Of a DNA stretch of 26,817 nt, positions 7,342-14,876 are shown in pieces. The stretch spans positions 1 through 26,817 of IMG/VR virus record IMGVR_UViG_3300035698_007462; one strand, written 5' to 3'. This stretch comes from a virus. Positions within the stretch are counted from its first letter, which is position 1. The number at the start of each line of letters is the position of its first letter. A program made the position numbers and the translations under genes. The notes beneath the pieces are model-generated. The model did no database searches and was not told where the DNA came from. It worked only from the letters and a program-made list of their open reading frames with translations.

Positions 7342-8943
7342 TTAGTCAGGAACTATGCTACCCGCCCCTATAGAATCCAAAAGTGGATTTTTAATAGTAT
7401 TTACATTAGTTCCAGCAGGCGGAGGGGTACTCTTAGTATCCATATTTTTTATATTATCATTAAGTTCACGTATTGATATACTAAGATCCTCTATACTCAT
7501 ACGATAATTTGAATCTGATCCAGCTGTAACAAGAGGGATATCATTCAACATTGAATCTTCATTAACTGATTCCTTACTCCCAAATTTTTTAATAGATTCT
7601 TCAACTGACATCTCGTTTCCACGTGCTTGCTGCATTGCTTCTTGTTCATTTCGTTCCTGTATATGCGCTTCACGTTCAATATCATCCCCAGGTTTTGATA
7701 CTACATTTAAATTTTCATCGAGTATTATGCCATGCATTTGTTCCCATGCCATTTGAGTAGCCACCTTAGCACCTATTGATTCATCTTTTGCCCGTATTTG
7801 TAAAGCTCTAACATGTTCGGGAGTAAGATGCCCAGTACCCCGCGCCTGTGCCAATGTTGCCTTACTGGCTTCTTTTTGCAAATGTGTATGCGCATCCCCA
7901 CCCATCATATCAGAAATGAACTTTTGTTTACTAAGCCAATCCACTGCCAAAGTAGCTGCGTATGTGAACGCTACAATTGCAACAGTAGCAAGGTTAATCA
8001 TACTTCCAAAATTACGTATACCACCACCACCCGCGTCTTCGGTATCAATACCACTACCACTACCACCATGAGAAGACTCCAACATTTTTTTTGTCCATTT
8101 TGCTTTCATTGCTTTCCCATTAAAAAAATTAAATAATCCTGTTTCAATATCACCACCACGCCTACCCTCCCCTGCCCTATCCACTGCTCCCATAATAGAG
8201 GTATCTTCTGGTTCTATCTCCTGACGCTGAGTTTCCACACCAATATTTGTACCTGCCACGCCAAAAGCATTTTCATCTAATCGTTCTGCCATTATTTTTT
8301 GTTTATTTCGTTCCCTCCTCTGATACGGTCCAATACCGAACATATCTAAAGTGGCCGCCTTACCCACTGTTCCCGCAACAGTCTTAACCAGATCTAAAAA
8401 TTGTTTACCTTTTGATACTGGTTTAGTTATTTCTTTTGTTTTCTTTAAAAAGAGAACCTGCGCACTATCTAGATCTTCTAAACTTATTCCAGTTGTACGA
8501 GCAATTTGTTCAAAATTTTCAGATAAAGTTTCAGATATTTTTGTGGCGTCAGTAAAGAAAATAAATTCATCGTCTAATTCTGTTACCATATCTAGAAGTT
8601 TAAGACCATATTCCCGAGCCTTTACGATATCATTTGTTGAAAGTATCTTATCTATAAGAATAACTAATGAAGATATCTTAGAAAAAACACCACGCACACG
8701 CTTAATTTCCGCCGTTGCTCTTTTATACCTATCATATTTTGCACTTAACATGGTAAAGAAAGTACGAAAATCACCTGTGTAACGCTCTTTAATAATCTCA
8801 AGAGCCGTTTGGCCAACACCTGTAACTATACCAAAACCCTCATCCATCATCTGCTGTATTGAATTATTTGCAGTGGATTTTCTAGGTTTCATCATAGATC
8901 TGAATTTATCGATTTCAGAATCTCTCAAAGGTTCTCTGGCCAT
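7342..8943 (-). CDS. Candidate tail tape measure protein
   Basis: This is the longest protein (533 residues) between the tube/chaperone genes and the baseplate genes, where tape measure proteins lie. It is almost wholly helical, rich in charged residues and Gln, with long amphipathic stretches (residues 40-185). A Gly-rich break (GGSGSG at 293-298, GGGG at 305-308) leads to one hydrophobic segment at about 313-335 (INLATVAIVAFTYAATLAVD), a feature often seen in tape measures that contact the host membrane. The length is close to T4 gp29 (590), which implies a T4-scale tail rather than a very long one. Residues 458-462 are ESVNE, a pentapeptide repeated in other proteins of this window. The Shine-Dalgarno is GGAGG, 7 bases before the ATG. 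The alternative is another internal tail protein. Confidence 0.6.
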   Translation of the reverse strand: MAREPLRDSEIDKFRSMMKPRKSTANNSIQQMMDEGFGIVTGVGQTALEIIKERYTGDFRTFFTMLSAKYDRYKRATAEIKRVRGVFSKISSLVILIDKILSTNDIVKAREYGLKLLDMVTELDDEFIFFTDATKISETLSENFEQIARTTGISLEDLDSAQVLFLKKTKEITKPVSKGKQFLDLVKTVAGTVGKAATLDMFGIGPYQRRERNKQKIMAERLDENAFGVAGTNIGVETQRQEIEPEDTSIMGAVDRAGEGRRGGDIETGLFNFFNGKAMKAKWTKKMLESSHGGSGSGIDTEDAGGGGIRNFGSMINLATVAIVAFTYAATLAVDWLSKQKFISDMMGGDAHTHLQKEASKATLAQARGTGHLTPEHVRALQIRAKDESIGAKVATQMAWEQMHGIILDENLNVVSKPGDDIEREAHIQERNEQEAMQQARGNEMSVEESIKKFGSKESVNEDSMLNDIPLVTAGSDSNYRMSIEDLSISIRELNDNIKNMDTKSTPPPAGTNVNTIKNPLLDSIGAGSIVPD

Positions 8944-8945
8944 TA

Positions 8946-9188
8946 TTATCCTCCGGCTTCTTTACGAGCCTTAGCTTCATTTTTCTTTTGCAATACCAAC
9001 CTACTATGTATCCAACTATTATCCCTTATATCATTATTATCATAATCTGCTGTCGTCATATTAAGGTAATACAAGAGATCAAATTGAGTCTCCAGTATAG
9101 CGCTCAAGTTTTTTCCCATATGGAAGAAGTAATTCAATGCGAAAGGGTACGGGCAAAAAACCCGTACCTCCACATCTTGGGCATTCAT
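8946..9188 (-). CDS. Second tail assembly chaperone-like ORF, overlapping the zinc-ribbon gene in another frame
   Basis: This 80-codon frame overlaps the last 110 bases of the upstream gene (9079-9816) and continues to the tape-measure start. The first ATG at 9188 lacks a convincing Shine-Dalgarno, and the internal ATGs at 9119 and 9059 have none. The non-overlapping part is protein-like: KNLSAILETQFDLLYYLNMT, then SWIHSRLVLQKK and a Lys/Ala-rich tail. Two short overlapping ORFs between tube and tape-measure genes are the hallmark of tail assembly chaperones made by programmed frameshifting. Here a +1 shift (or equivalent -2) from the upstream gene would enter this frame. The overlap contains U6 and A6 runs and a perfect hairpin. 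It is either a frameshift extension or an independently started gene. Confidence 0.6.
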   Translation of the reverse strand: MNAQDVEVRVFCPYPFALNYFFHMGKNLSAILETQFDLLYYLNMTTADYDNNDIRDNSWIHSRLVLQKKNEAKARKEAGG

Positions 9189-9816
9189 ACCCAGATTCCA
9201 TCTTTACCCCGTGTTCAAATTTAGAATGAAATGCCCTAATAACCATCAAATCCTTTGTGGATAGATTTTCAAGATATTCAACATTTTCCCAAACACTCTT
9301 ATCATTAACCAACGTGAGTGCATATCTGTATAACCAAACACTCTGACCCTGTTTATCCATATCATTGATCTTCAACATGTCCGCTACTCTAAGCAGCCTA
9401 ACTTGTACGGCATCTCCAGATATAGGAAGTTTAAGATCATATGGTTCTTTGAAATCCTCTGGCAGTTCCACTATTTCCAAAGCAGAAAGATCAACATCAT
9501 AAATAGATTTCTGCCAACAATGTTCACATTCATAATCCACTGCGAATATTTTAGAATATGAATTAATAGCTTGCCATACCACTAAATACAATCTATCCCC
9601 AATAGTAAGATTGATTGGATCAATACCTTTCAACACACCCCTTAACACAGTAATAAACTTCTTTTCGAAGTTATCATTACTAATTTCAGCAATTAACTTT
9701 TCGTCTTTACCCTTAAAGGTTCTAATTTGTATCTGATCAGGGTTTTCCGCTAAATCAATATCTGGGTACACCAGACATTTGGAAGGGAAGGTTACTGTTA
9801 CTAAATTCTCTTGCAT
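9079..9816 (-). CDS. T4_baseplate/gp26-like protein with zinc ribbon; probable tail assembly chaperone
   Basis: This 245-residue protein resembles the T4 gp26 (T4_baseplate) type. An N-terminal strand region with IQIRTFKGKDEKLIAEIS is followed by the helix KKFITVLRGVLKGID and then LTIGDRLYLVVWQAINSY. A C-terminal part contains DLMVIRAFHSKFEHG. Two CxxC knuckles, C97/C100 (CEHC) and C212/C215 (CPRC), can form a zinc ribbon in which the long middle domain is an insert. In T4, gp26 is a minor factor in hub assembly. Position between tube and tape-measure genes points to an assembly chaperone. The Shine-Dalgarno is AAGGAG before ATG 9816. The 3' end overlaps the next ORF in a different frame. Confidence 0.75.
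   Translation of the reverse strand: MQENLVTVTFPSKCLVYPDIDLAENPDQIQIRTFKGKDEKLIAEISNDNFEKKFITVLRGVLKGIDPINLTIGDRLYLVVWQAINSYSKIFAVDYECEHCWQKSIYDVDLSALEIVELPEDFKEPYDLKLPISGDAVQVRLLRVADMLKINDMDKQGQSVWLYRYALTLVNDKSVWENVEYLENLSTKDLMVIRAFHSKFEHGVKMESGYECPRCGGTGFLPVPFRIELLLPYGKKLERYTGDSI
9146..9168 (-). promoter_or_regulatory. Perfect 8-bp hairpin with U6G loop in the chaperone overlap
   Basis: In the mRNA, GGUACGGG and CCCGUACC form a perfect 8-base-pair, GC-rich stem closing a UUUUUUG loop. An SD-like GGAGGU (plus positions 9166-9171) overlaps the 5' arm. It lies where both overlapping frames are open. In the upstream frame the codons are ACG GGU UUU UUG. A +1 slip of the Phe tRNA on UUU would continue in the downstream frame with UGC. 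The structure is seen directly in the sequence; a role in frameshifting or in repressing local initiation is inferred. Confidence 0.55.
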
Positions 9817-9854
9817 GGTACTCTCCTTTTCTTTTTGTAGGAGTAATATTACTA

Positions 9855-10100
9855 CTACGGCTTGATTAACGTCATCAAGATATTTCCTTTTGCCAAAGCT
9901 TTATTCATCATATCTACTGTGGTATTTGTTTTCTTAATGTATCTTCCTAATGCTTTGTTGGTAGGTGTCCTTAACTCAATCATATTATCATCTTCCACAA
10001 AGTTCGCAACCAATCGATTATTCATATCAGTGATCTGTGTGGTTATGACAGAAGTTTCATTAAGTTCTTTCCTACAATGTTCAATTAAATCCCTAAGCAT
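9855..10100 (-). CDS. Small helical protein between tube and chaperone genes, unknown function
   Basis: I do not recognise a family for this 81-residue protein. It is mostly helical and mixed charge (RDLIEHCRKELNETSVITTQ at the start, YIKKTNTTVDMMNKALAKG near the end), with one Cys and no membrane segment. It follows the second tube-like gene closely and has a weak AAGGAT Shine-Dalgarno. Proteins at this place in contractile phages are often small tail assembly factors, but nothing in the sequence identifies the role. A 12-base palindrome (AGTAATATTACT, 9842-9853) lies just after the stop. Confidence 0.72.
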   Translation of the reverse strand: MLRDLIEHCRKELNETSVITTQITDMNNRLVANFVEDDNMIELRTPTNKALGRYIKKTNTTVDMMNKALAKGNILMTLIKP

Positions 10101-10112
10101 ATTTTATCCTTT

Positions 10113-10658
10113 TTATCCAAACCATTCATATTCAATTTTATCAACAGAAAACTCAATAGCAACAGTAGTCAAATCTTCATTCGCGTAATTTAAGTTATAT
10201 TTCGGAAAAGTTACCGGGAAACAACCGATCAATTTGTACCTGCCGAATGCTATTCCTGTTGAATCCAAGAATCTAACATAAATATCTTTTTGATAATTAG
10301 ATTTAATCTTAAACAATCCTTCTGTATCAACAATCAAACCTTTCCAAGCATTAACGTACGCGGATACAGCATCGGGCATTGTTTTGACAAAAGTTATACG
10401 AATTTTATCCACAGTCAGCATACCCGCAAAATGAGCTTCATAGGGACCAACGCGCATAATATTAGCGGCATTCATACTATAATCACCAAACTGCACATCC
10501 CGTACTAATTGAGCCAATCCAAAGCCCATCAAACCGCCGAACTTGCCGCCACCGCTCGCACTCATCTGAATATCCGGCAATAACACGTCCCAGAGATAAT
10601 TTCTCTGGAAACGTGCCTTGCCTAAAATCCAATCAACTGGTACGCTTATTCCCGGCAT
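10113..10658 (-). CDS. Second tail-tube-fold protein (gp19-like paralogue)
   Basis: The frame is open from a GTG at 10679, but the ATG at 10658 is the better start. It avoids an overlap, lies just after the upstream TAA (10661-10663), and has GAGGT 9 bases upstream, while the GTG has no Shine-Dalgarno. The resulting 181-residue protein starts MPGISVPVDWIL. It has tube-fold traits shared with the preceding gene: an early NYLWDVLLPDI strand matching TYLWEVVVPVP, a central DKIRITFVKTM strand followed by AVSAYVNAWKGLIV (compare VFDAIQSWQQLIV), and a C-terminal Y-K-L-I-GCFPVTFP strand. The Gly-rich GGGKFGGLMGFG insert is unusual. It could be a minor tube subunit, a tube-baseplate or tube-terminator adaptor, or a second tube protein. 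Confidence 0.72.
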   Translation of the reverse strand: MPGISVPVDWILGKARFQRNYLWDVLLPDIQMSASGGGKFGGLMGFGLAQLVRDVQFGDYSMNAANIMRVGPYEAHFAGMLTVDKIRITFVKTMPDAVSAYVNAWKGLIVDTEGLFKIKSNYQKDIYVRFLDSTGIAFGRYKLIGCFPVTFPKYNLNYANEDLTTVAIEFSVDKIEYEWFG

Positions 10659-10660
10659 TT

Positions 10661-11176
10661 TTAAGTTACCTCTTCCCACGTATCAAACGCGAATGTAACT
10701 CCATAGCTAACTGTTCCATCCGTTGCATAAGACATTGCAACCTTACCAATGTTCTGCACCCAAGCACCACGCAACTTGATCTTCATGTAAATAGCACCGG
10801 CAGTTGTGATAGTGGTAAGATACACATCACTTTTATAAAGAGGATCGCCAACACCAATTCCTGTAGTATTGTTTACGATAAGTTGCTGCCAGGATTGAAT
10901 GGCATCAAATACCTTCTTATCCTCACCTTCAATGAACGTTATCGCCCACTGCTGATCATACTTCAATTTCCCTGCAACCTTAATCCCGGCAGTTTGCTTA
11001 AATGGTATTAAAATTTCACCATTACTTCTACCAGGAATTTCAGCCGACTGGGCTCTGATTGTAAAAGTATCAGAATCCCCATCCCCTCTAGGAACAGGAA
11101 CTACTACTTCCCACAAATACGTTCTTGCCGGATTTGTAAGATTACTTTTTAATGAATCTAGCCCCATAAGTGACAT
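10661..11176 (-). CDS. Tail tube protein, gp19-like
   Basis: In this 171-residue protein the pattern is that of T4 gp19-type tube subunits: an N-terminal NPARTYLWEVVVP strand, TIRAQSAEIPGRSNGEILI, the K-Y-D-QQWAITFIEGEDK strand, the helix KVFDAIQSWQQLIV, and a C-terminal strand IKLRGAWVQNIGKVAM ending in VTFAFDTWEEV. Length matches gp19 (163). It follows the sheath gene, the conserved sheath-tube order, and has a perfect AAGGAGG Shine-Dalgarno, as expected for a highly made subunit. A second tube-fold gene follows immediately. Confidence 0.92.
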   Translation of the reverse strand: MSLMGLDSLKSNLTNPARTYLWEVVVPVPRGDGDSDTFTIRAQSAEIPGRSNGEILIPFKQTAGIKVAGKLKYDQQWAITFIEGEDKKVFDAIQSWQQLIVNNTTGIGVGDPLYKSDVYLTTITTAGAIYMKIKLRGAWVQNIGKVAMSYATDGTVSYGVTFAFDTWEEVT

Positions 11177-11204
11177 ATTAAATCCTCCTTATTTATAAAC
11201 TTGT

Positions 11205-12821
11205 TTACAGGTTGTATCCCCTGGCAATAAGTTCATTGAAATTAGCACCTGTTGTAGTAACGATAACCTGCAATTGTATGAACTCGGCCACCCTTATAGG
11301 TTTAACAAATACATCAACGTGAAGTTCATTACGATCAATAGTATCAGGAGTATTGTTTGTTTCATCACAAACAACCTGGTATCCTTTTTGATCATCCGTT
11401 GTCATCTGGAATGCACCGGCCCCACTTAATGTATCTAAATAATTATCCAACATTGCGGTAACTCTAAACCGCGTATTCTCATCATTCGGTTCAAACACAA
11501 ATGATCGTAAAGATATTGCCATTGCTTTTTCAATAATAATAAGCAATCTACGAACATTCACACGATCAAGAGCCGAAGCAGTTGTTGCTTGAGTTTTCTG
11601 ACCCCAGATAACATTTCCCGATCCAGGAAAGATCTGTAACGGATTGATCCCTGCCGGATATAATGTATCCCGTTCTCCTTGTGAAAAGGCCAATCGTGTT
11701 CCATTAACATCCACAATACTAAGAACATTCATAATACCCCTATTCAAACCTGCAGGAGCACTCCATACATTACGGATATAATCTGTGTATGCATATTGAG
11801 CGCCAACATACCCAGAACCCGCCACAGTAGTCAAAGTTGAATTATACGGATCATATATCGAAACCAATGGAGCGTACAAAGCAACATAACTAGAATTAAT
11901 ATTCTGTGTAACATTTCTCCACGTAACCATTGATGCCACAGACGTTGTTTCAGCTGGATCAATGTTTAGAATAGCCATACAATCTTTTCGTGTTTCTGCC
12001 ACTGATTGCATTTTCAACTGAACAGCTACCGAAAAGAATCCAGCTTCAACTAGAATACGAACATCAACATCATCAGGATTAATAAATAGATCCCAACCAG
12101 CAATCAACTGAGCATCTGCAATTGCACCACCATCAGATCCTTCTGCAAATGTCAATGCAGTATCCTGTGCCTTTGGAAGAACAGAATCCACCTGTGTTGC
12201 ATCATCCGCAACTACAATGTAATCACTAAATCCATTGATTACTGTTTCCATATACTGTTGTCTTCCATAACCATCTAATTGTGTTTTTCTAGAAACTGTC
12301 CAGGATTCTTGTCTAACATTTGTTCCATTAGAATCCAATTGATAAACATCAATCACAAAAACAAATAAAGCATCATTTGTAGTTGTTCTGGTGATAATAA
12401 TACTCAGGTCATTGTTCCATATACCTGGATTCACACCATAAATATTTAACAAATTGTCTTCACCAGAAACATCCACAAAATCAGGACTTGTTACACCCGA
12501 TGAGATTGCGGCATTTGCCTGAACACTATCACTTGTTTTAATCTTAACACCACCATACAATGCAGTATTCTGAGCACGATAACACCATAATTGATTTCCT
12601 GTTTCTAAAAATGCCAAAGCAGCATAATGAAAATCGTTTCCAAGTACTGGTTGACCATATTCAGCGATAAACTGCTGTGTATTTGTAATCAACCTGATCT
12701 GCGTAGTATCACCCTTTGCTGAATAACCAACAATAGCCGCAGTGGTTGTCGCAATTGTCGGCACAATGTTACTCAAATCAAGTTCTCGCGTGTAAACACC
12801 TGGGGATAAGTAAAAACTCAT
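11205..12821 (-). CDS. Tail sheath protein, gp18-like
   Basis: This 538-residue protein starts with the diagnostic sheath signature SPGVYTRELDLSNIVP followed by TTAAIVGYSAKGDT. The tail has the usual domain I-IV features: a DVDVRILVEAGFFS segment, NPLQIFPGSGNVIWGQKT with RVNVRRLLIIIEKAMAIS (the conserved C-terminal sheath helix region), and a final V-D-V-FVKPIRVAEFIQLQV strand. These subunits form the contractile outer tube. The start has an excellent AAGGAGG Shine-Dalgarno and overlaps a possible 27-codon ORF as ATGA. The tail tube gene follows. Confidence 0.96.
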   Translation of the reverse strand: MSFYLSPGVYTRELDLSNIVPTIATTTAAIVGYSAKGDTTQIRLITNTQQFIAEYGQPVLGNDFHYAALAFLETGNQLWCYRAQNTALYGGVKIKTSDSVQANAAISSGVTSPDFVDVSGEDNLLNIYGVNPGIWNNDLSIIITRTTTNDALFVFVIDVYQLDSNGTNVRQESWTVSRKTQLDGYGRQQYMETVINGFSDYIVVADDATQVDSVLPKAQDTALTFAEGSDGGAIADAQLIAGWDLFINPDDVDVRILVEAGFFSVAVQLKMQSVAETRKDCMAILNIDPAETTSVASMVTWRNVTQNINSSYVALYAPLVSIYDPYNSTLTTVAGSGYVGAQYAYTDYIRNVWSAPAGLNRGIMNVLSIVDVNGTRLAFSQGERDTLYPAGINPLQIFPGSGNVIWGQKTQATTASALDRVNVRRLLIIIEKAMAISLRSFVFEPNDENTRFRVTAMLDNYLDTLSGAGAFQMTTDDQKGYQVVCDETNNTPDTIDRNELHVDVFVKPIRVAEFIQLQVIVTTTGANFNELIARGYNL

Positions 12822-12901
12822 GCTAATTCCTCCTTAATTATTTGTTTTTTATGTACCATTAAAAATCCATACCTTTCTTTTTTTAGAGTATGTTTTGTCA
12901 T
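12818..12901 (-). CDS. Possible 27-residue leader ORF coupled to the sheath gene
   Basis: The 87-base gap before the sheath gene is fully open in one frame: ATG at 12901, 27 codons, then TGA overlapping the sheath ATG as ATGA. The peptide begins MTKHTLKKERYGFL and ends IIKEELA; it is basic and has no known relative to me. TAGGA (the upstream stop plus GGA) lies just before the ATG. The sheath Shine-Dalgarno AAGGAGG lies inside its last codons, so translation of the leader would affect access to it. It could equally be an untranslated leader that is open by chance, as it is short. Confidence 0.3.
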   Translation of the reverse strand: MTKHTLKKERYGFLMVHKKQIIKEELA

Positions 12902-12908
12902 ATATTTC

Positions 12909-13577
12909 CTATGGTGTTGCTGTAATAATATATTCATCTATTAATGTATCTCGGTAATTTGGGCTAGTTCCTTCTCTTACGTATAGATCCAGAATGATCG
13001 TCAATATTGTCTTTGTAGTTATTGACGTTAATACCCAGCCTTCCAATGTTATCGGAAACTCATACACGAAATACTGTCCTTTTTCATAAATATCATAATT
13101 TGTTTTATCTATGATAGGACCAAACTTCATATACATATCCATTTCATACACACCATTGTAATAAAGAACAAGATTTGGTGTATCATGTTGCCATGATAAA
13201 TATGATTCTGCCGCGTGCATAATCCAATCTAAATCCCTACTCCACAACAAAATTTTATAATTTATCTTTGCAGGAACGGCCTTGATGGTAATGATCTGTG
13301 CTTTAGAACCACTATCAACATATTGCATTGTCATTCCACGTCTGGCCAATGTGGATCTCTGCCGTTCCCAATCAAATTCAATACCCTCACGCCAGATACT
13401 AATAAATTCAACTGTTCCTTCACCCCTTTTTTCTGCAATCTTTCTTTGTGCTATTCTTTCGGGATAAAATACAATATCTTTGTTAGAATCATCTATATCC
13501 AGAAACGGACTGAACTTAGTGAAGACCAGTGATTCCATTCCCTTATCCATTGTGCTTATGAAAGAAGTAGCGGCCAT
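12909..13577 (-). CDS. Probable tail terminator / sheath-stabiliser-type protein
   Basis: This 222-residue protein lies immediately before the sheath gene, the place of gp15-type tail completion proteins. It shows GEGTVEFISIWREGIEFDW early, a central NYKILLWSRDLDWIMHAAES helix followed by YLSWQHDTPNLVL, and a C-terminal YEKGQYFVYEFPITLEGWVL. Proteins with this L-W-S-x-D-L-D and GxYFxYxxPIxxxGW pattern recur beside sheath genes of large contractile phages, in the tail terminator or neck-tail joint position. No signal peptide or membrane span is present. The start overlaps the previous stop as TAATG. Specific homology to T4 gp15 is not proven. Confidence 0.68.
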   Translation of the reverse strand: MAATSFISTMDKGMESLVFTKFSPFLDIDDSNKDIVFYPERIAQRKIAEKRGEGTVEFISIWREGIEFDWERQRSTLARRGMTMQYVDSGSKAQIITIKAVPAKINYKILLWSRDLDWIMHAAESYLSWQHDTPNLVLYYNGVYEMDMYMKFGPIIDKTNYDIYEKGQYFVYEFPITLEGWVLTSITTKTILTIILDLYVREGTSPNYRDTLIDEYIITATP

Positions 13578-13810
13578 TATATTTTATGCATCTTTCTGTA
13601 AATGATTAATTTAGTCATAAAGTATCTCCATGTCCAAAATTTCATATCCGTATCAGGATCCAATACACTTCGGTTTATCCATTGTTCAAAAAAGTATTCT
13701 GGTTCAGGGCTTCCTGCACTTAAATAATCATAAAAAGCCCTATAAGCGAGAAGGCGTCTAGCCATATCTCTGAACTTCTCTAACTCTATGTTTTCAATAT
13801 TCTTTTTCAT
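13577..13810 (-). CDS. Small helical protein in the connector cluster, unknown function
   Basis: The frame is open from 13996, but that long version runs through the coding part of the preceding gene and its N-terminal 62 residues look non-natural (Leu/Arg/Phe-rich). The real start is most likely the ATG at 13810, one base after the upstream TAA, giving 77 residues beginning MKKNIENIELEKFRDMARRL. It is helical, Trp/Tyr-rich at the C-terminus (KFWTWRYFMTKLIIYRKM) and has no Cys. There is no strong Shine-Dalgarno, so it is probably translated by re-initiation. Its stop overlaps the next start as TAATG. Its place between connector and terminator genes suggests a tail or neck assembly role, which is only an inference. 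Confidence 0.75.
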   Translation of the reverse strand: MKKNIENIELEKFRDMARRLLAYRAFYDYLSAGSPEPEYFFEQWINRSVLDPDTDMKFWTWRYFMTKLIIYRKMHKI

Positions 13811-13811
13811 A

Positions 13812-14024
13812 TTAATCAAATAACAATGTTTTACCTTCAACAATAGGTTCAACCTCAGAAAGATCTTGTTCAATTTTAACGAATTCCCGAATTGAACCCA
13901 AATTAAAAACATTCTTATTCTCCAAAGTACCGCCTGCCGCAAGATAGATCGTTGTTGCGGGATCAATCTGCACAGGAATTTGAGAATTTGAAACATTCTG
14001 TATTTTTCTAACTTTTACACTCAT
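13812..14024 (-). CDS. Small beta-rich connector-region protein
   Basis: This 70-residue protein starts with ATG at 14024, overlapping the upstream stop as ATGA. The sequence is mostly short strands: VRKIQNVSNSQIPVQI, then TTIYLAAGGTLENKNVFNL, then IREFVKIEQDLSEV. This layout, an N-x-S-N strand followed by an aGGtLEN turn, recurs in small phage proteins near the neck that may decorate virions. The 141-residue protein at 25008-25433 uses a similar opening (VKTMGDVRVEPGETV), which may be convergent. Function unknown. Confidence 0.75.
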   Translation of the reverse strand: MSVKVRKIQNVSNSQIPVQIDPATTIYLAAGGTLENKNVFNLGSIREFVKIEQDLSEVEPIVEGKTLLFD

Positions 14025-14464
14025 GTTCTCTTCGCCCTTCTTGGTGCTAATTTATAGTATCTGAATACTTCCCGATCATACATATTCTGCATTAGGACAT
14101 CAACGATTTCAAATTCATCCGTGTCAAACTTGCCCGGAATATACTCACTTTTTATCTTTATATAACTTTTAATAATAACTTCCGGTAAATTCTGAAACCT
14201 GGCAACAATCGGGGTCTCACCTTCTGCAAATACCCCTAATTTTCTTAACCTATGCAGTTTAGGCACAAACCACTCAATCCAAACTTTAATACACCCATGT
14301 TTTCTAAAGGTAACATCATCAGGTGACGTATAGATATCATCTGGTTCAAGTGTGGTCAAATTAGTAGGAACATAAAGAGTACAGTCAATCCCATATAATG
14401 ACACACCAACATTATTGAAAGTTCTAACAACATCAATAACTCTATTTGGAATTAATCCACTCAT
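14021..14464 (-). CDS. Probable neck/head-closure protein (tentative)
   Basis: This 147-residue protein is strand-rich with an early GVSLYGIDCTLYVP, a middle GCIKVWIEWFVPKLHRLRKL, and an end VDVLMQNMYDREVFRYYKLA before a basic tail PRRAKRT. Small beta-barrel proteins ending in a V-x-D-V ... R-x-Y-x-L-A-P-x-R pattern occur between neck and tail terminator genes as head-closure or adaptor proteins. It overlaps the upstream membrane protein gene as ATGA, with a GGAGG Shine-Dalgarno within that gene's end, and overlaps the following gene as ATGA. The functional call is from position and fold style. Confidence 0.7.
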   Translation of the reverse strand: MSGLIPNRVIDVVRTFNNVGVSLYGIDCTLYVPTNLTTLEPDDIYTSPDDVTFRKHGCIKVWIEWFVPKLHRLRKLGVFAEGETPIVARFQNLPEVIIKSYIKIKSEYIPGKFDTDEFEIVDVLMQNMYDREVFRYYKLAPRRAKRT

Positions 14465-14859
14465 TTACGTTCCTCCATTGATTCCGTTGGCATTAAATAA
14501 TAGTTCCATCTGGCCTCATCAATTTTAATATGATCTACCATTTTTTCTGCCACTTTCATAAACTGTTTACGCTGTGCTTTTGCCTCACCCCATTCTATAA
14601 AACCATGGGCAAATAATCCAAGCATTCCAACCAAACAAATACTAATCGCAAATCGCCATTTCTTCTTACTCCTAGGAAATTCTTCAACATATGATAATCT
14701 CACATCGTGACTAGCACAAGGAAGAGTACTTACTTTATCAGTAAGTGTTTTTACTGAACTAAGGATGGCTTCAATGTCGGTTCTGTTTTGCTTATGACAT
14801 TGTTCAATCAACTTAATAATTATCCCGTGTTCTCCATTAACATGTTGTTTATCACACAT
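14461..14859 (-). CDS. Single-span membrane protein with N-terminal helix (XhlA-like layout)
   Basis: In this 132-residue protein, residues 1-47 form an amphipathic helix (IIIKLIEQCHKQNRTDIEAI, then SVKTLTDKVS). A PCASHDVRLSYVEEF motif follows, then a basic SKKKWR stop and one membrane segment at about 69-90 (FAISICLVGMLGLFAHGFIE). A second charged helix ends the protein. The order helix, then R-L-x-x-x-E, then basic cluster, then membrane span resembles the short XhlA/holin-associated membrane proteins of phages. The basic residues before the span predict an inside N-terminus. It is odd to find it inside the connector genes. Options are a lysis accessory, a superinfection-exclusion protein or a virion membrane component. 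Shine-Dalgarno GGAG is 6 bases before the ATG. Confidence 0.75.
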   Translation of the reverse strand: MCDKQHVNGEHGIIIKLIEQCHKQNRTDIEAILSSVKTLTDKVSTLPCASHDVRLSYVEEFPRSKKKWRFAISICLVGMLGLFAHGFIEWGEAKAQRKQFMKVAEKMVDHIKIDEARWNYYLMPTESMEERK

Positions 14860-14876
14860 TCGAACTCCAATACTAT

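Noticed and set aside
9842-9853. 12-base palindrome AGTAATATTACT
   Set aside because: It is short, AT-rich and isolated, so chance is enough to explain it.
11187-11194. TATAAATA-like T4 late promoter motif just before the tail tube gene
   Set aside because: It overlaps the AAGGAGG ribosome site, so a transcript starting there would lack it. The motif occurs inside coding sequences too (near 4156 and 20570), about as often as expected by chance at this base composition.
13577-13996. Longer version (139 codons) of the small helical gene
   Set aside because: Its first 62 codons overlap the 70-residue gene out of frame and give an unnatural Leu/Arg/Phe-rich sequence. The ATG at 13810 right after the upstream stop is preferred.
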